Shown: positions 1 through 9,327 of the stretch, in pieces | Position numbering within the stretch: the first letter of the stretch is position 1 | How the letters are laid out: the number at the start of each line of letters is the position of its first letter | Source of the DNA: JAFARZ01 sp035651595 | GTDB taxonomy: Bacteria; Actinomycetota; Actinomycetes; Streptosporangiales; Streptosporangiaceae | Direction of reading: 5' to 3' | DNA: 41,170 nucleotides | NCBI GenBank assembly: GCA_035651595.1 | Contig: DASRFJ010000111.1 | Coordinates: forward strand, 1 to 41,170 | Translations under genes and position numbers: made by a program | The notes under the pieces: generated by a model | Seen by the model: only the letters and a program-made list of their open reading frames with translations | The model's database searches: none | Told to the model about the DNA's origin: nothing

Positions 1-542
1 AACCTGACTCCTAGCATGCCTGCGATCGTGGGAACCGACTTCTGATCGTGACCAGTTCGGGTGAAATCAGCTTGCCAAGAACGAACACGCCGGAAAAGGC
101 GAAAGCGCCCAAGTGGCTACGCCCGCTCATCGGCATGAGCGGACGTCGGCCGGCCCGCCCGCCCAAGTCAAATGGCCGCACAGAACACCCGGTTCGGGCG
201 CTGTGCTGGAAGCCTTGCTTACGAACGCGTCGGCGTGCCGAACGGCGGTTTCGTGCGCGCCTCCATCACGGGTAGCAGTCACGGAAAGTAGTCGTCCTTT
301 CTAGGTGCGCTGTGCCGCGCTGGCCTGGGATCGACGCAGTCTGCTCACTGGCGATGGATCTCTGGCCTTATGGGGGTTCAACTCGGTAGCGATGTTCTCG
401 ATCCCGGTTTGCGGGTCGTGGCGGGGTTCCGGCAGTCCTGCGGCGGTGCCGCGGGCATGCTGGCGGGCGGCTGCCGCAGCCGGCAGTCCCGGGGATCACA
501 GCACCTGCCAATGAACCCGTCGGTACCGGTGTTACGAGTGCT
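1..542. other. Region with no supported gene
   Basis: No reading frame here has a convincing start, ribosome site and family resemblance. On the minus strand, roughly 301-430, one frame ending at 301-303 reads like the tail of a protein (…HDPQTGIENIATELNP…), but no family is recognised and it has no start. I treat the stretch as degraded or intergenic DNA. Confidence 0.5.
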
Positions 543-740
543 ATGCCGGACATGCGCATCGACCTCAGCGACGCCATCGAGCTCACCGAACTGCTCGGCT
601 TCCTCATCGGCTGGATCGACGGCGACCCCGTTCAGCTCCCCGCCTCGCTCCGCTTCGTCGGTCACCCCGCCTACGACACCGCGGCTCTCCGCACCGACCT
701 GGCGCGCTTCCGGGTAGCCGTCGAAGCCGACGTGTCGAGG
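543..740 (+). pseudogene. Truncated small conserved actinobacterial protein
   Basis: The first ~65 codons (MPDMRIDLSDAIELTELLGF… to …LRTDLARF) resemble a family of small actinobacterial proteins of unknown function that, as I recall it, begin with an MRIDLSDAIEL-type motif and continue to a FLLGG-type C-terminus. Here the similarity stops near codon 57. The frame then runs open, antisense through the MarR gene, to 1016, in low-complexity sequence unlike a folded protein. I therefore call a 3'-truncated remnant rather than a 157-residue gene. The start could also be the internal ATG at 552. No ribosome site is obvious. The family assignment rests on memory of related sequences, not a search. 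Confidence 0.4.
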
Positions 741-784
741 GCGGCTGCGGCAGGGCGCCGGTCACTCGCTCCTTTCGGAGCGGG

Positions 785-1315
785 TCACCATAGGGGCCGC
801 AGCGGCGGTATGCCTCCATCCCCGGTCATCGCCCGGATGAGCCGTGCCAGCTCCGTGCGGAGCGCGAGAAGAGTGCCGTATTCGGCGCGCGCGGCGGTCT
901 CCGATTCGAGTTGGTGCAGGATCGTGCCCGCGGCCTCCAGGTGGGCGAGCGCCTTGTCGGTCAGGACGATCAGGCGCCGCCTGCCGCCCTGCGGATGGTC
1001 CTCGCGGCGCACGTAGCCGCGTTTCTCCAGGTCGGTGACGAGCTGCCCGGAGGCCTGCTTGGTGACGCCGAGGCGTTCGGCGAGCTCGCTGCTCGTCGCG
1101 CCTTCCCCGTAGAGGATCTGGAAGATCATGCCATGCACGGGGCGCACGTCGCCGTGACCCGCGGCGTCAAGCCTGCGGGTGAACTCGGCCAGCACGAGCT
1201 GGAACGAGATGCCCAGGAGGAACGTCAGTTCCATGCTGGCCAGCGGGTCGCGAGCCGTATCCGGATTCCGCTCGTCCAGCGGACCGCCGGCGGTCACCGG
1301 CTTCTGTCCGTCCAT
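785..1315 (-). CDS. MarR family transcriptional regulator
   Basis: A 176-residue winged-helix regulator. The helix-turn-helix lies at about residues 73-99 (TSSELAERLGVTKQASGQLV) and the wing at 103-119, with the basic GGRRRLIVLT strand typical of MarR. Longer helices on both sides would form the dimer interface. I chose the ATG at 1313-1315 because a GGGAGGTG-type ribosome site sits just before it; upstream in-frame starts would run through the operator. The gene diverges from the cupin at 1404, and a perfect inverted repeat at 1351-1392 lies between them, so the protein probably represses both its own gene and the cupin. The ligand is unknown. Family certain, specificity unknown. Confidence 0.88.
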   Translation of the reverse strand: MDGQKPVTAGGPLDERNPDTARDPLASMELTFLLGISFQLVLAEFTRRLDAAGHGDVRPVHGMIFQILYGEGATSSELAERLGVTKQASGQLVTDLEKRGYVRREDHPQGGRRRLIVLTDKALAHLEAAGTILHQLESETAARAEYGTLLALRTELARLIRAMTGDGGIPPLRPLW

Positions 1316-1350
1316 TCGCACCTCCCTCTCGGCACCTTGACAGTCTACGA

Positions 1351-1392
1351 GTAAACAAGCTTTACTTGTCGCGATGAGTAAAGCTTGTTTAC
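1351..1392. promoter_or_regulatory. Perfect 15-bp inverted repeat, probable MarR operator
   Basis: GTAAACAAGCTTTAC at 1351-1365 is the exact reverse complement of GTAAAGCTTGTTTAC at 1378-1392, with a 12-base spacer. It fills the gap between the divergent MarR and cupin genes and ends three bases before the cupin ribosome site (AGGAGGG, 1395-1401). Each arm contains AAGCTT. An AT-rich site in GC-rich DNA between a MarR gene and its divergent neighbour fits an operator that blocks both promoters. Confidence 0.75.
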
Positions 1393-1403
1393 TTAGGAGG
1401 GCC

Positions 1404-1784
1404 ATGCGAGTCATCACTGAGACCACGGAACGCACGATCGAGACCCCCACGGCCGTGATGGCCGGGCTGGCAGCCCCGAGTCAGGGCACCGCCGAGCTCT
1501 GCACCTGGCGGGTGCGGATGACCTCCGGCCGCGACTCCCCCGTCCACGTCATCGACCGCGAGCAGGTGTGGATGCCACTGCGCGGCGCGTTCGAGTTCAC
1601 CGTCGACGGCGAGACCGCCGTGGTGGGGACGGGGGAGGCGCTGGCCGTGCCGAGTGGCGCCACCCGCCAGTTCCGTGTCAGCGGGGGCACATCGGAAGCC
1701 GAGGCGATCGTCTGCATGGCCGCGGGCGGGCAGGCGGCGGTCCTCGGCAGCGATGCCTGGCAGTCGCTGCCATGGGCGTTGTGA
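1404..1784 (+). CDS. Small cupin-domain protein
   Basis: 126 residues forming one conserved β-barrel of the cupin type: a first motif around SPVHVIDREQVWMPLRG, then GEALAVPSGATRQF. The usual second-motif histidine appears as Gln (TRQF) and the first motif has only one His, so the classical His3/Glu metal site is incomplete and enzyme activity is doubtful. The start at 1404 is set by AGGAGGG at 1395-1401; an in-frame ATG at 1374 lies inside the operator and is rejected. It is probably controlled by the divergent MarR protein through the inverted repeat. The substrate cannot be told; it may bind a small ligand or act in detoxification. Confidence 0.72.
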   Translation: MRVITETTERTIETPTAVMAGLAAPSQGTAELCTWRVRMTSGRDSPVHVIDREQVWMPLRGAFEFTVDGETAVVGTGEALAVPSGATRQFRVSGGTSEAEAIVCMAAGGQAAVLGSDAWQSLPWAL

Positions 1785-1931
1785 GGCTGCGGGACGAAGG
1801 CGCGGACGGCTTCCATGCGGTCCGCGCTCGCCGCGATGGCTTCGGGCAGTTGGCCACTCGCGGCGATTCGCGCTGGTCAGCCTAAGTGCCAACGTGCTGG
1901 CCCCGCCCTGAGAGGGCTCGCTCAACGCGGG

Positions 1932-2545
1932 TCAGGTTCGCGTGTGCTTCTCCAGGGCAGCTTCGTAGCCGCGCATGGCGGCGACGATCGTTGCTCGCTC
2001 GGGAGGCGTGAGTGCGGCCAGTACCTCCGTCCAAGCGGCGGCGCTGCCGGATAGCCACTGCGTGATCGGGGCGGCGTAGCCCGGTGCGATCGCGATGATC
2101 CGGCGTCGAGGACCGTTCGCCGTTCGACTAGCGATGAGGTGGTGATGAGGCGGGCGGTGCTCGCGGCGGCCATGCAGTCCCGCAGCAGGTGGCTGAGCAG
2201 GAATCCCGCCAGGTGGTTGACCTGCATGGCCAGGTCGAAGCCGTCGGTCGTGGTGACGCACTGGCGGGGCGCCGCTCCGGCGTTGCTGGCCAAGACATCG
2301 ACCCGGTCATAGGCCGCGCGCAGCTTGCCGCCCAGCTCGCGTACGTCATCGAGCCTGGCGAAGTCGGCGCGGTAGCAATCAGGCGCCCGGCCGCCGGCCG
2401 CGTCGCGGACCTCTTCGGCAGCGGCTCGCAGCCGCTGCCGGTCGCGGCCGACGATCACGACATGGTCGCCGCCGGCGGCGAGCCTCCTGGCCGCGGCCAA
2501 TCCGATGCCCGAGCTCGCCCCCGTAATGATCACGACCTTGTCCAT
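1932..2545 (-). pseudogene. Broken SDR joined to the C-terminus of a MarR regulator
   Basis: The frame starting at 2545 encodes a good short-chain dehydrogenase start: GASSGIG nucleotide-binding loop near residue 9, SNAG around residue 91, and LITTSS with the catalytic-serine region near residue 140. After about 2125 that frame loses all SDR character and has no YxxxK. In the neighbouring frame, from about 2120 to the stop at 1932, the sequence becomes RRRIIAIAPGY…LAALTPPERATIVAAM, which looks like the wing and last helices of a MarR protein. The simplest reading is a deletion that fused the 5' part of an SDR gene to the 3' end of a MarR gene. A sequencing frameshift alone would not explain the change of family. 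The open frame from 2545 formally stops at 1922. Confidence 0.6.
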
Positions 2546-2584
2546 TTGCTCAGCCTCCGGAGGTACGGCAGAAGTAGTTGGTAG

Positions 2585-2618
2585 TCATCAAAGATTGATC
2601 TTAGCCAAACTTTGATGA
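2585..2618. promoter_or_regulatory. Inverted repeat between divergent SDR remnant and MarR gene
   Basis: TCATCAAAG at 2585-2593 is the exact reverse complement of CTTTGATGA at 2610-2618, spaced by 16 bases, in an AT-rich pocket between the start of the SDR remnant (2545) and the MarR gene (2656). Position and symmetry fit a MarR operator. Confidence 0.6.
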
Positions 2619-2655
2619 GATTCAAGATCTAGCGGCCAGGTCTATCCTTCGGCAT

Positions 2656-3168
2656 ATGAGCGAAGCGGCGGCCAGGGTTGGCTTTTCGGGCAACGTGGAG
2701 GCGGCAGGGCGCACCGGCCCCTTCCTCGGCCTGGAATACGACGGCCCGGCCGAGTCGGCTGCCGATCAGGCATGGCAGCTCGCCGCCGGACTGTTCGCCG
2801 TCCAGCAGGCCCGCTGGACACAAGCGGCGGACCAGGCAGGGCTGACCCTGAGCCAGCTGAGGACACTGCTCCAGCTCGACCCCGGCAACCCCACCCCCAT
2901 GAGCCAGCTAGCCAGGCGGCTGTGCCTCGACGCCTCCTACATCACCAACCTGACCGACCGCCTCGAAGCACGCGGCTACGTCACCCGGGGGACCGCGGCC
3001 CACGACCGACGAGTCAAGACAATCATCGTCACCCGCGACGGAGCAGCACTCCGCGCCAAGATCGCCGAACTCCTGTTCACCGCTCCCGCGGAGATTGCCA
3101 GCCTGCCTGAACCAGATCAGCAAACCCTCGTGCGCATCCTTCGCCGGGCCCTGCAGCCTGGCGCCTGA
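2656..3168 (+). CDS. MarR family transcriptional regulator
   Basis: 170 residues with the MarR fold: a long N-terminal helix, LTLSQLRTLLQL, a helix-turn-helix at about 79-107 (TPMSQLARRLCLDASYITNL), a wing at 110-126 with HDRRVKTIIVT, and a C-terminal dimer helix ending LVRILRRALQ. The start at 2656 has only a weak ribosome site. It is divergent from the SDR remnant, with an inverted repeat between them. By the usual MarR arrangement it would have controlled that SDR, so with the target broken it may now be an orphan that still controls itself. Its stop is followed at once by a sigma-factor remnant. Confidence 0.87.
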   Translation: MSEAAARVGFSGNVEAAGRTGPFLGLEYDGPAESAADQAWQLAAGLFAVQQARWTQAADQAGLTLSQLRTLLQLDPGNPTPMSQLARRLCLDASYITNLTDRLEARGYVTRGTAAHDRRVKTIIVTRDGAALRAKIAELLFTAPAEIASLPEPDQQTLVRILRRALQPGA

Positions 3169-3174
3169 CACAAC

Positions 3175-3339
3175 GATGCCGCAGACACCGACTGGAGTCA
3201 GATAGCCGCACTGTACGAGCGACTTGCCGATCTCCTGCTATCACCCGTAGCAGAGCTGAACAGGGCCGTGGCCGTCGCCATGGCCGGCAACCCGGCCGTG
3301 CTGGAGGAGCCGAAGCCACGGAAGGAACGCGCCGACTAG
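3175..3339 (+). pseudogene. 3' remnant of an ECF sigma factor
   Basis: Starting six bases after the MarR stop, a 54-codon frame ending at TAG 3337-3339 reads DTDWSQIAALYERLADL, then LSPVAELNRAVAVAMA. This matches the conserved C-terminal segment of the long ECF sigma factors of the SigJ/DUF6596 type (…WxQIxxLYDxL…SPVVxLNRAVAVA…). It has no start codon and no sigma-2 or sigma-4 region, and the usual tail beyond this motif is shortened. It is too short for automatic gene calls. The assignment rests on motif memory. Confidence 0.6.
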
Positions 3340-3401
3340 GTGGCGAATTGCGTCATTCGGGCCGGCGGCAGCAACGCCTGTCCGGGCGGTTATCTGTCCT
3401 G

Positions 3402-4604
3402 TCAGACGGTCAGGAGTGCCTGGGTCGGCGACAGGCGGGCGGCACGGATGGCGGGCAGCAGACCGGCAACGGCGCCGATGACGAGGGCGGCGGCTAGGCC
3501 GCCGACCCACGCCTGGGGCGGGATGATGACGGCTTCGTCGTGGGCGTGGGCGTAGGTGGCGGTGGAGGCTCCGCCGAGGATGACGCCGGCGGCACCGCCG
3601 GCCACGGATAGCAGGATCGCCTCAGCCAGGAACTGGAGCCGTATCTGGCCTTTGGTGGCGCCCAGGGCGCGGCGCAGCCCGATCTCCTGCCGGCGTTCCA
3701 GCACCGAGATGACCATGATGTTGGCCACCCCGATCGCGCCGACCAGCAACGCGACGGCGCCCAGCCCGAGGAACAGGGTATCGAGCGCGCCCTTGGTGTC
3801 GGCCGCGGCGGTGAGCGCGTCCGAGGGCCGGGAGACGTTGACCTGGCTGGGGTTTTCCGGGTTGGCCTGCGCTCCGAGCAGACTATCCACAGCGGTGGTG
3901 GCGGTCTGGGTCCCGACGGTGCGGACGTAGATCTTCGACGGGTGCCCGTCGAACTCCAGGTACTTCTCCGCGGCCGGGAAGCCGACCAGGACCGCCGAGT
4001 CGATCTCCGGGGCGTAGGTGGCCCGGTTGAGGATGCCGGTCACGTAGAACCACTGGCCGCCGACCCAGATCCGTATCCCGGGCTGGATCCGGTCAATGCC
4101 CAGCAGCTGCGCTGTGATGGCACCGAGCACCGCGACTGGCTCGCGTGCGGTCGCGGCGCTCAGGAACCGGCCCTGCGCGAGGCTGGTGCCGGACACCGCG
4201 GGCAGGTTCAGAGTGGCTGCGTCCACGGTGAGAGCGTTGGTTTCGACCGAGGGGATGTAGGGGGACCTGTAGGCGTTGACGTTGGCGACCAAGCCGGTGG
4301 CCTGTACTCCGGTGACCCCGGGCAGCCTGCCGATCATCCCGGGGGCGGCCTGCGGCAGCTCGGCGGTGTCGCCGGTGGTGGTCTGCCCGGTGGTGACCGT
4401 CAGCAGGTTGGTGCCCAGCCTGGCGATCTCGGCCAGCAGTGCGGCCTGGGAGGATGCGGCCAGGCCCAGGACGGCGACGATCGCCCCGACACCGATCGCG
4501 ATGCCCAGCGCCGACAGCCCGGCGCGCAGTTTGCGGGTCCGCAGCCCGATGCTAGCTAGTCCAGGTAGGTCCCCGGGGCGCAGCCGGGGCGATGTGGTGA
4601 TCAT
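3402..4604 (-). CDS. MacB/FtsX-type ABC transporter permease
   Basis: A 400-residue membrane protein. One membrane helix near residues 22-48 is followed by a ~220-residue extracytoplasmic MacB core, then three C-terminal helices of the FtsX domain (LFLGLGAVALLVGAIG…, AEAILLSVAGGAAGV…, GLAAALVIGAVAGLLP). ERRQEIGLRRALGATKGQI between them is the hallmark coupling loop of this family. The start ATG (4602-4604) overlaps the stop of the ATPase gene in an ATGA, so translation is coupled. With the ATPase, the membrane-fusion protein and the lipoprotein it should form a mechanotransmission-type exporter moving a peptide, lipid or drug outward. The substrate is unknown. Confidence 0.9.
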   Translation of the reverse strand: MITTSPRLRPGDLPGLASIGLRTRKLRAGLSALGIAIGVGAIVAVLGLAASSQAALLAEIARLGTNLLTVTTGQTTTGDTAELPQAAPGMIGRLPGVTGVQATGLVANVNAYRSPYIPSVETNALTVDAATLNLPAVSGTSLAQGRFLSAATAREPVAVLGAITAQLLGIDRIQPGIRIWVGGQWFYVTGILNRATYAPEIDSAVLVGFPAAEKYLEFDGHPSKIYVRTVGTQTATTAVDSLLGAQANPENPSQVNVSRPSDALTAAADTKGALDTLFLGLGAVALLVGAIGVANIMVISVLERRQEIGLRRALGATKGQIRLQFLAEAILLSVAGGAAGVILGGASTATYAHAHDEAVIIPPQAWVGGLAAALVIGAVAGLLPAIRAARLSPTQALLTV

Positions 4605-5373
4605 GACGGTCCTTCCTGTGCAGGCTGGCGGTGGCCGTGCCCGCACAGAACCCGGGCGGTGTCCGTGTGGCCGGGTACGGGGCCGGTATCGGCGATGATG
4701 TGCGCGTCGAGCACCTCGATGCGCCGCCGCATCCGGGCGGCGACCGCGTGTTCGTGAGTGATGATGATGATCGTGGTCCCGGCGGCGTTCAGCTCCTCCA
4801 GCAGGCCCAGGATGGCGTCGCCAGTGGCCGTGTCCAGGTTCCCGGTCGGCTCGTCGGCCAGCACCACCGGCGGCGCGCCCGCCACCGCCCGCGCGATCGC
4901 GACCCGCTGCCGCTCGCCCCCCGACAGCTGGGTCGGCCGGGCAGCGGCCCGGTGCCCTAGCCCGACCCGCTCTAGCGCGGCGGTGGCCAGCAGCCGCCGC
5001 TCAGCCCGCGGGACGCCCGCGTACAGCAGCCCGTCGGCCACGTTGGCCAGCACCGTCTGATGCTCGGCGAGGAAGAACTGCTGGAACACGAACCCGATAC
5101 GGGATGCGCGCAGCGCAGACAGCTCCCGGTCGGTCATCCGCGCCACGTCCAGGCCGGTGATCCGCACCGTCCCGGCAGTCGCCTTGTCCAGGGTGCCCAT
5201 CAGGTTCAGCAATGTGGACTTGCCCGACCCGGACGGGCCGACCACCGCCACCAGTTCCCCGGCGGCCACCGCCAGGTTCGCCTGATCCAGCGCCCGCACG
5301 AGCGGCTGCCCCGGATACACCTTCGACACCCCGTCCAGCTCCAGCACCGGCACCCCGGGTGGCCACGCGGCGG

Positions 5374-5377
<4 letters not shown>
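4601..5377 (-). CDS. MacB/LolD-type ABC transporter ATPase
   Basis: 258 residues with all ABC motifs: Walker A GPSGSGKST at 47-55, Q-loop FVFQQ near 97-100, signature LSGGERQ at 151-157, Walker B VVLADEPTG at 171-179 and switch His near 208 (ITHEH). The sequence is of the MacB/LolD class that pairs with FtsX-like permeases. It overlaps the membrane-fusion gene upstream and the permease downstream by four bases each (ATGA), so the three proteins are probably made in step. It hydrolyses ATP on the cytoplasmic side to drive the permease. Confidence 0.93.
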
Positions 5378-6552
<1,175 letters not shown>

Positions 6553-6595
6553 TATCCGTATCCGTCCCTTCCGGTTCCGGCTATGCGGCAGGCTC

Positions 6596-7213
6596 TTAAC
6601 CAATCGGAGTCCCCCCTAGCGCACTGGGCAGCAGATGCGAGCATTGTTGTTCCACGCTGGTGATCTGCGGCGAATGCGCTTCGCCACGGGTGAAGCCGTT
6701 CTCGCTGAGAGGGAACAGGGGTTGCCCCCCGGAATTGACGGCGGGATCGGGCCAGTTCGGCACCCCGTGGGAACGCATGCACTGGCTGAATTCCCGCATG
6801 CCGATGAGCAGCTGCTGCACCTCGGCTGCGGGAAACTGGTCGTTGGCACCGACCGGAAGCAGGTGTTGGCAGGCATTCTCGGCCGTCTGGTACAGGGAGC
6901 TGCTGACCCTAAGTTGCTGCGCGTTAGGGAACTTCCCGTTGCCGGATGCATCGGGGTCGGGGAAGTTCGGCACGTCGTGCGAGCGCATGCACTGGGAGAA
7001 CGCGAGCACCGAGGGGCTCGTTGACTGGGAGGTCGCTGACGCTCCCGCGTTCGATGAGCCGCCGGACCCGGTGGATGAGGGGCTGCCGCCGCATGCCGCC
7101 GCCAGCAGGGCCAGGGCGGCGGCGGTAATGGCGGCCGCGGTCCGTGCCGCCGACGGCCATGCCCGCCGTGGTCGGCGCATGAGGCGGATGCCGCCGTTCA
7201 TCATGGGCTTCAT
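6596..7213 (-). CDS. Secreted lipoprotein with two copies of a Cys-containing motif
   Basis: 205 residues. A basic start and hydrophobic helix end in the lipobox LAAAC (lipidated Cys about 41), followed by a Ser/Gly-rich tether. The mature part is an internal duplication. FSQCMRSHDVPNFPDP (about 72-87) pairs with FSQCMRSHGVPNWPDP (about 142-157), and each is followed by a C-x-HLLP element (CQHLLP near 115, CSHLLP near 191). Four conserved cysteines at matching positions suggest two disulfide-bonded modules. It is first in the exporter operon, divergent from the response regulator, so it is a likely outside partner or substrate-binding part of the exporter. I know of no function for this family. 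Confidence 0.75.
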   Translation of the reverse strand: MKPMMNGGIRLMRRPRRAWPSAARTAAAITAAALALLAAACGGSPSSTGSGGSSNAGASATSQSTSPSVLAFSQCMRSHDVPNFPDPDASGNGKFPNAQQLRVSSSLYQTAENACQHLLPVGANDQFPAAEVQQLLIGMREFSQCMRSHGVPNWPDPAVNSGGQPLFPLSENGFTRGEAHSPQITSVEQQCSHLLPSALGGTPIG

Positions 7214-7238
7214 GCCTGCGGTTCTACGCCCGAGCGGG

Positions 7239-7275
7239 TGACATCAGCGCTACCGGCGATGTTGCACGGATGTCA
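7239..7275. promoter_or_regulatory. Possible operator between exporter operon and two-component genes
   Basis: TGACATC at 7239-7245 and GATGTCA at 7269-7275 are exact reverse complements, spaced by 23 bases, in the short gap between the divergent lipoprotein and response-regulator genes. It could be a site for the regulator encoded next door. The arms are only seven bases, so chance is not excluded. Confidence 0.3.
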
Positions 7276-7299
7276 TGCCGGCCGGCGCATACTGGCGGT

Positions 7300-7944
7300 G
7301 TGCGGGTGCTGGTGGCCGAGGACCATATGTCGCTGGCCGGGCGGATCGCTCAGGGGTTGCGTCAGGCCGGGATGGCCGCGGACGCTGTGCATGACGGCAC
7401 GGCGGCGCTGGAGGCCGCCAGGCAGACGGCCTATGACGTGATCGTGCTCGACCGCGACCTGCCGGGCGTGCACGGTGACCGGGTGTGCCGTACGCTGGCC
7501 GGCGGCGGCCCGCGGATCCTCATGCTCACCGCCGCCTCCGGCGTCGAGGACCGGGTCGACGGGCTGGAACTGGGCGCGGATGACTACCTGCCCAAGCCGT
7601 TCGCGTTCGCCGAGCTCGTCGCCCGCGTACGGGCGCTGTCCCGCCGCGCGCCGTCCGTGCCGCCGGTACTGCGCCACGGGGACCTGGCCGTGGACCTTGC
7701 CCGGCACCGCGCTAACCGCGGCTCCCGCCCGCTGTCCCTGACCCGCAAGGAATTCGGGATCCTGGAGAGATTGCTGGTCGCCGACGGCGCCCTGGTCAGC
7801 GCGGAGGAACTGCTCGAGCACGTGTGGGACGCCCATGCCGATCCGTTCAGCAACATCGTCTCGGTGACGATGACCCGGCTGCGGCGCAAGCTCGGCGACC
7901 CGCCGCTGATCGAAACCGTGGTGGGCAAGGGGTACCGGATGTGA
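7300..7944 (+). CDS. OmpR/PhoB-family response regulator
   Basis: 214 residues. Receiver domain: acidic pocket E7-D8, phosphoacceptor D51 in VIVLDRDLPG, T77 and K99 in LPKPF. A winged-helix DNA-binding domain follows from about 125 to the end (LSLTRKEFGILERLL…, VTMTRLRRKL, VVGKGYRM). I chose GTG 7300 because the protein then starts directly at the first receiver strand (VRVLVAEDH); the ATG at 7270 would add ten unrelated residues. Its stop overlaps the kinase start (GTGA). Divergence from the exporter operon suggests it controls that operon. Confidence 0.9.
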   Translation: MRVLVAEDHMSLAGRIAQGLRQAGMAADAVHDGTAALEAARQTAYDVIVLDRDLPGVHGDRVCRTLAGGGPRILMLTAASGVEDRVDGLELGADDYLPKPFAFAELVARVRALSRRAPSVPPVLRHGDLAVDLARHRANRGSRPLSLTRKEFGILERLLVADGALVSAEELLEHVWDAHADPFSNIVSVTMTRLRRKLGDPPLIETVVGKGYRM

Positions 7945-9155
7945 CCCCCCCGCGGTCAACCCTACGAACACGGCTGACCCTGCTGTACACCGGCCTGTTC
8001 GCCGGATGCGGGGTGATCGTCGTGGCGGTCAGCTACACCCTGGTGGCGCAGCTGGGGACACAGGGGCAGAATCAGCGGCCTTCCTTCCGCGACAGCGTCC
8101 CGGCCAGTATCGCGGCGCGGTGCCACTCCGAGCTGCCGGGCGCGCATCCCGACAAGAACCTCTTCTCCCAGTGCATCAACTACTACCTCCAGCAGCAGGG
8201 CGCGCAAGCCCAGCGTGACCTCACCCTGTCGCATCTGCTGCAGTACTCACTAGTCACGCTCGCCGTGGTCATCGCGCTCGCCGCGGTCCTCGGCTGGATC
8301 TTCTCCGGGCGGGCGCTGCGCCCGGTGCACCTGATCACGACGGCCGCGCGCGCCGCGTCCGAACACAACCTGTCAGCGCGGGTCGCGCCGACAGGTCCCC
8401 GCGACGAACTCCGCGAACTGGCCGAGACATTCGACGAGATGCTCGGCCGGCTCCAGGCCGCGTTCGAGGGCCAGCAGCGGTTCATCGCCAACGCCTCTCA
8501 TGAACTGCGTACCCCGCTGGCCGTCATGGGCGCCACCGTCGACGTCGTGCTGGACAACCCCGGCAGCACGCCCGGCGACTTGCGCGCCATGGCGACCGAC
8601 ATCCGCGCCGCGGTCGATCACGCCGAGCACCTCATCAGCGCGCTGCTCATCCTCGCGCGCAACGAGCGCGGGCTCACCGTTCGCGAGAAGGTCGACCTGG
8701 CCACGGCCGCCGAAGACGTCCTCGACACCGCCGGCCTGGATGACCGGCGGGTGCACGCCACGCTGGAGCCCGCCGTCATCTCTGGCGATCCGGTGCTGGC
8801 CGAACGCCTCATCGCGAACCTGGTCGACAACGCGGTCCGGTACAACCACGCCGCCGGCGACATCTGGATCAGCACCCGCACCACCGCGGGCAGTGGCCGG
8901 CTGACCGTGGCCAACACCGGCCCGGTCATCAGCCCGGCCGACGCCGGCCGCATCTTTCAGCCGTTCCAGCGGCTCAGCGACCGTACCTCCCATGACGGCT
9001 CCGGGCTCGGCCTGGCCATCGTCGCCTCCATCGCCGCGATCCACGGCGGCACCGCCACCGCCCGCCCCCGCAACGACGGCGGCCTGTCCGTGACGGTCAC
9101 CATCCCCTCGGCCGGCGCCCCGGCCCAAGCCTGCCCCAGCCCGCCGCAGGCGTGA
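7941..9155 (+). CDS. Membrane sensor histidine kinase
   Basis: 404 residues from GTG 7941, overlapping the regulator stop by four bases. Order: membrane helix 1 (about 13-36), a ~65-residue outer loop holding two cysteines (C61, C78) that could form a disulfide, membrane helix 2 (about 104-122), HAMP (about 121-173), then the phosphoacceptor box ASHELRTPL with H187. The ATPase domain has an N-box around N297 (LVDNAVRYN) and G-box GSGLGLAIV near 353-361. It should phosphorylate the preceding response regulator. The signal is unknown, but the pairing with an exporter suggests envelope stress, such as a peptide or drug. Confidence 0.9.
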   Translation: MTPPRSTLRTRLTLLYTGLFAGCGVIVVAVSYTLVAQLGTQGQNQRPSFRDSVPASIAARCHSELPGAHPDKNLFSQCINYYLQQQGAQAQRDLTLSHLLQYSLVTLAVVIALAAVLGWIFSGRALRPVHLITTAARAASEHNLSARVAPTGPRDELRELAETFDEMLGRLQAAFEGQQRFIANASHELRTPLAVMGATVDVVLDNPGSTPGDLRAMATDIRAAVDHAEHLISALLILARNERGLTVREKVDLATAAEDVLDTAGLDDRRVHATLEPAVISGDPVLAERLIANLVDNAVRYNHAAGDIWISTRTTAGSGRLTVANTGPVISPADAGRIFQPFQRLSDRTSHDGSGLGLAIVASIAAIHGGTATARPRNDGGLSVTVTIPSAGAPAQACPSPPQA

Positions 9156-9174
9156 GCTGGCCAGCCCGATTCCA

Positions 9175-9199
9175 TCAAACCGATGTCTCCACGGTTTGA
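9175..9199 (+). terminator. Possible hairpin terminator after the sensor kinase
   Basis: TCAAACCG and CGGTTTGA (9175-9182, 9192-9199) form an eight-base stem with a nine-base loop, twenty bases after the kinase stop. There is no run of T after it, so factor-independent termination is only possible, not shown. Confidence 0.35.
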
Positions 9200-9327
9200 G
9201 GGGAATCCAGCCGGTTCCGCCAGCGGAGGCAGGCCATTGAGCAGCGACGTCCCGGAGTCCGAGCGGTTTGGCTTCGAGTCCGCGATGCGTTTGTCGTGGA
9301 ACCGGTTGTTGGCATCCTCCTGCGTGT

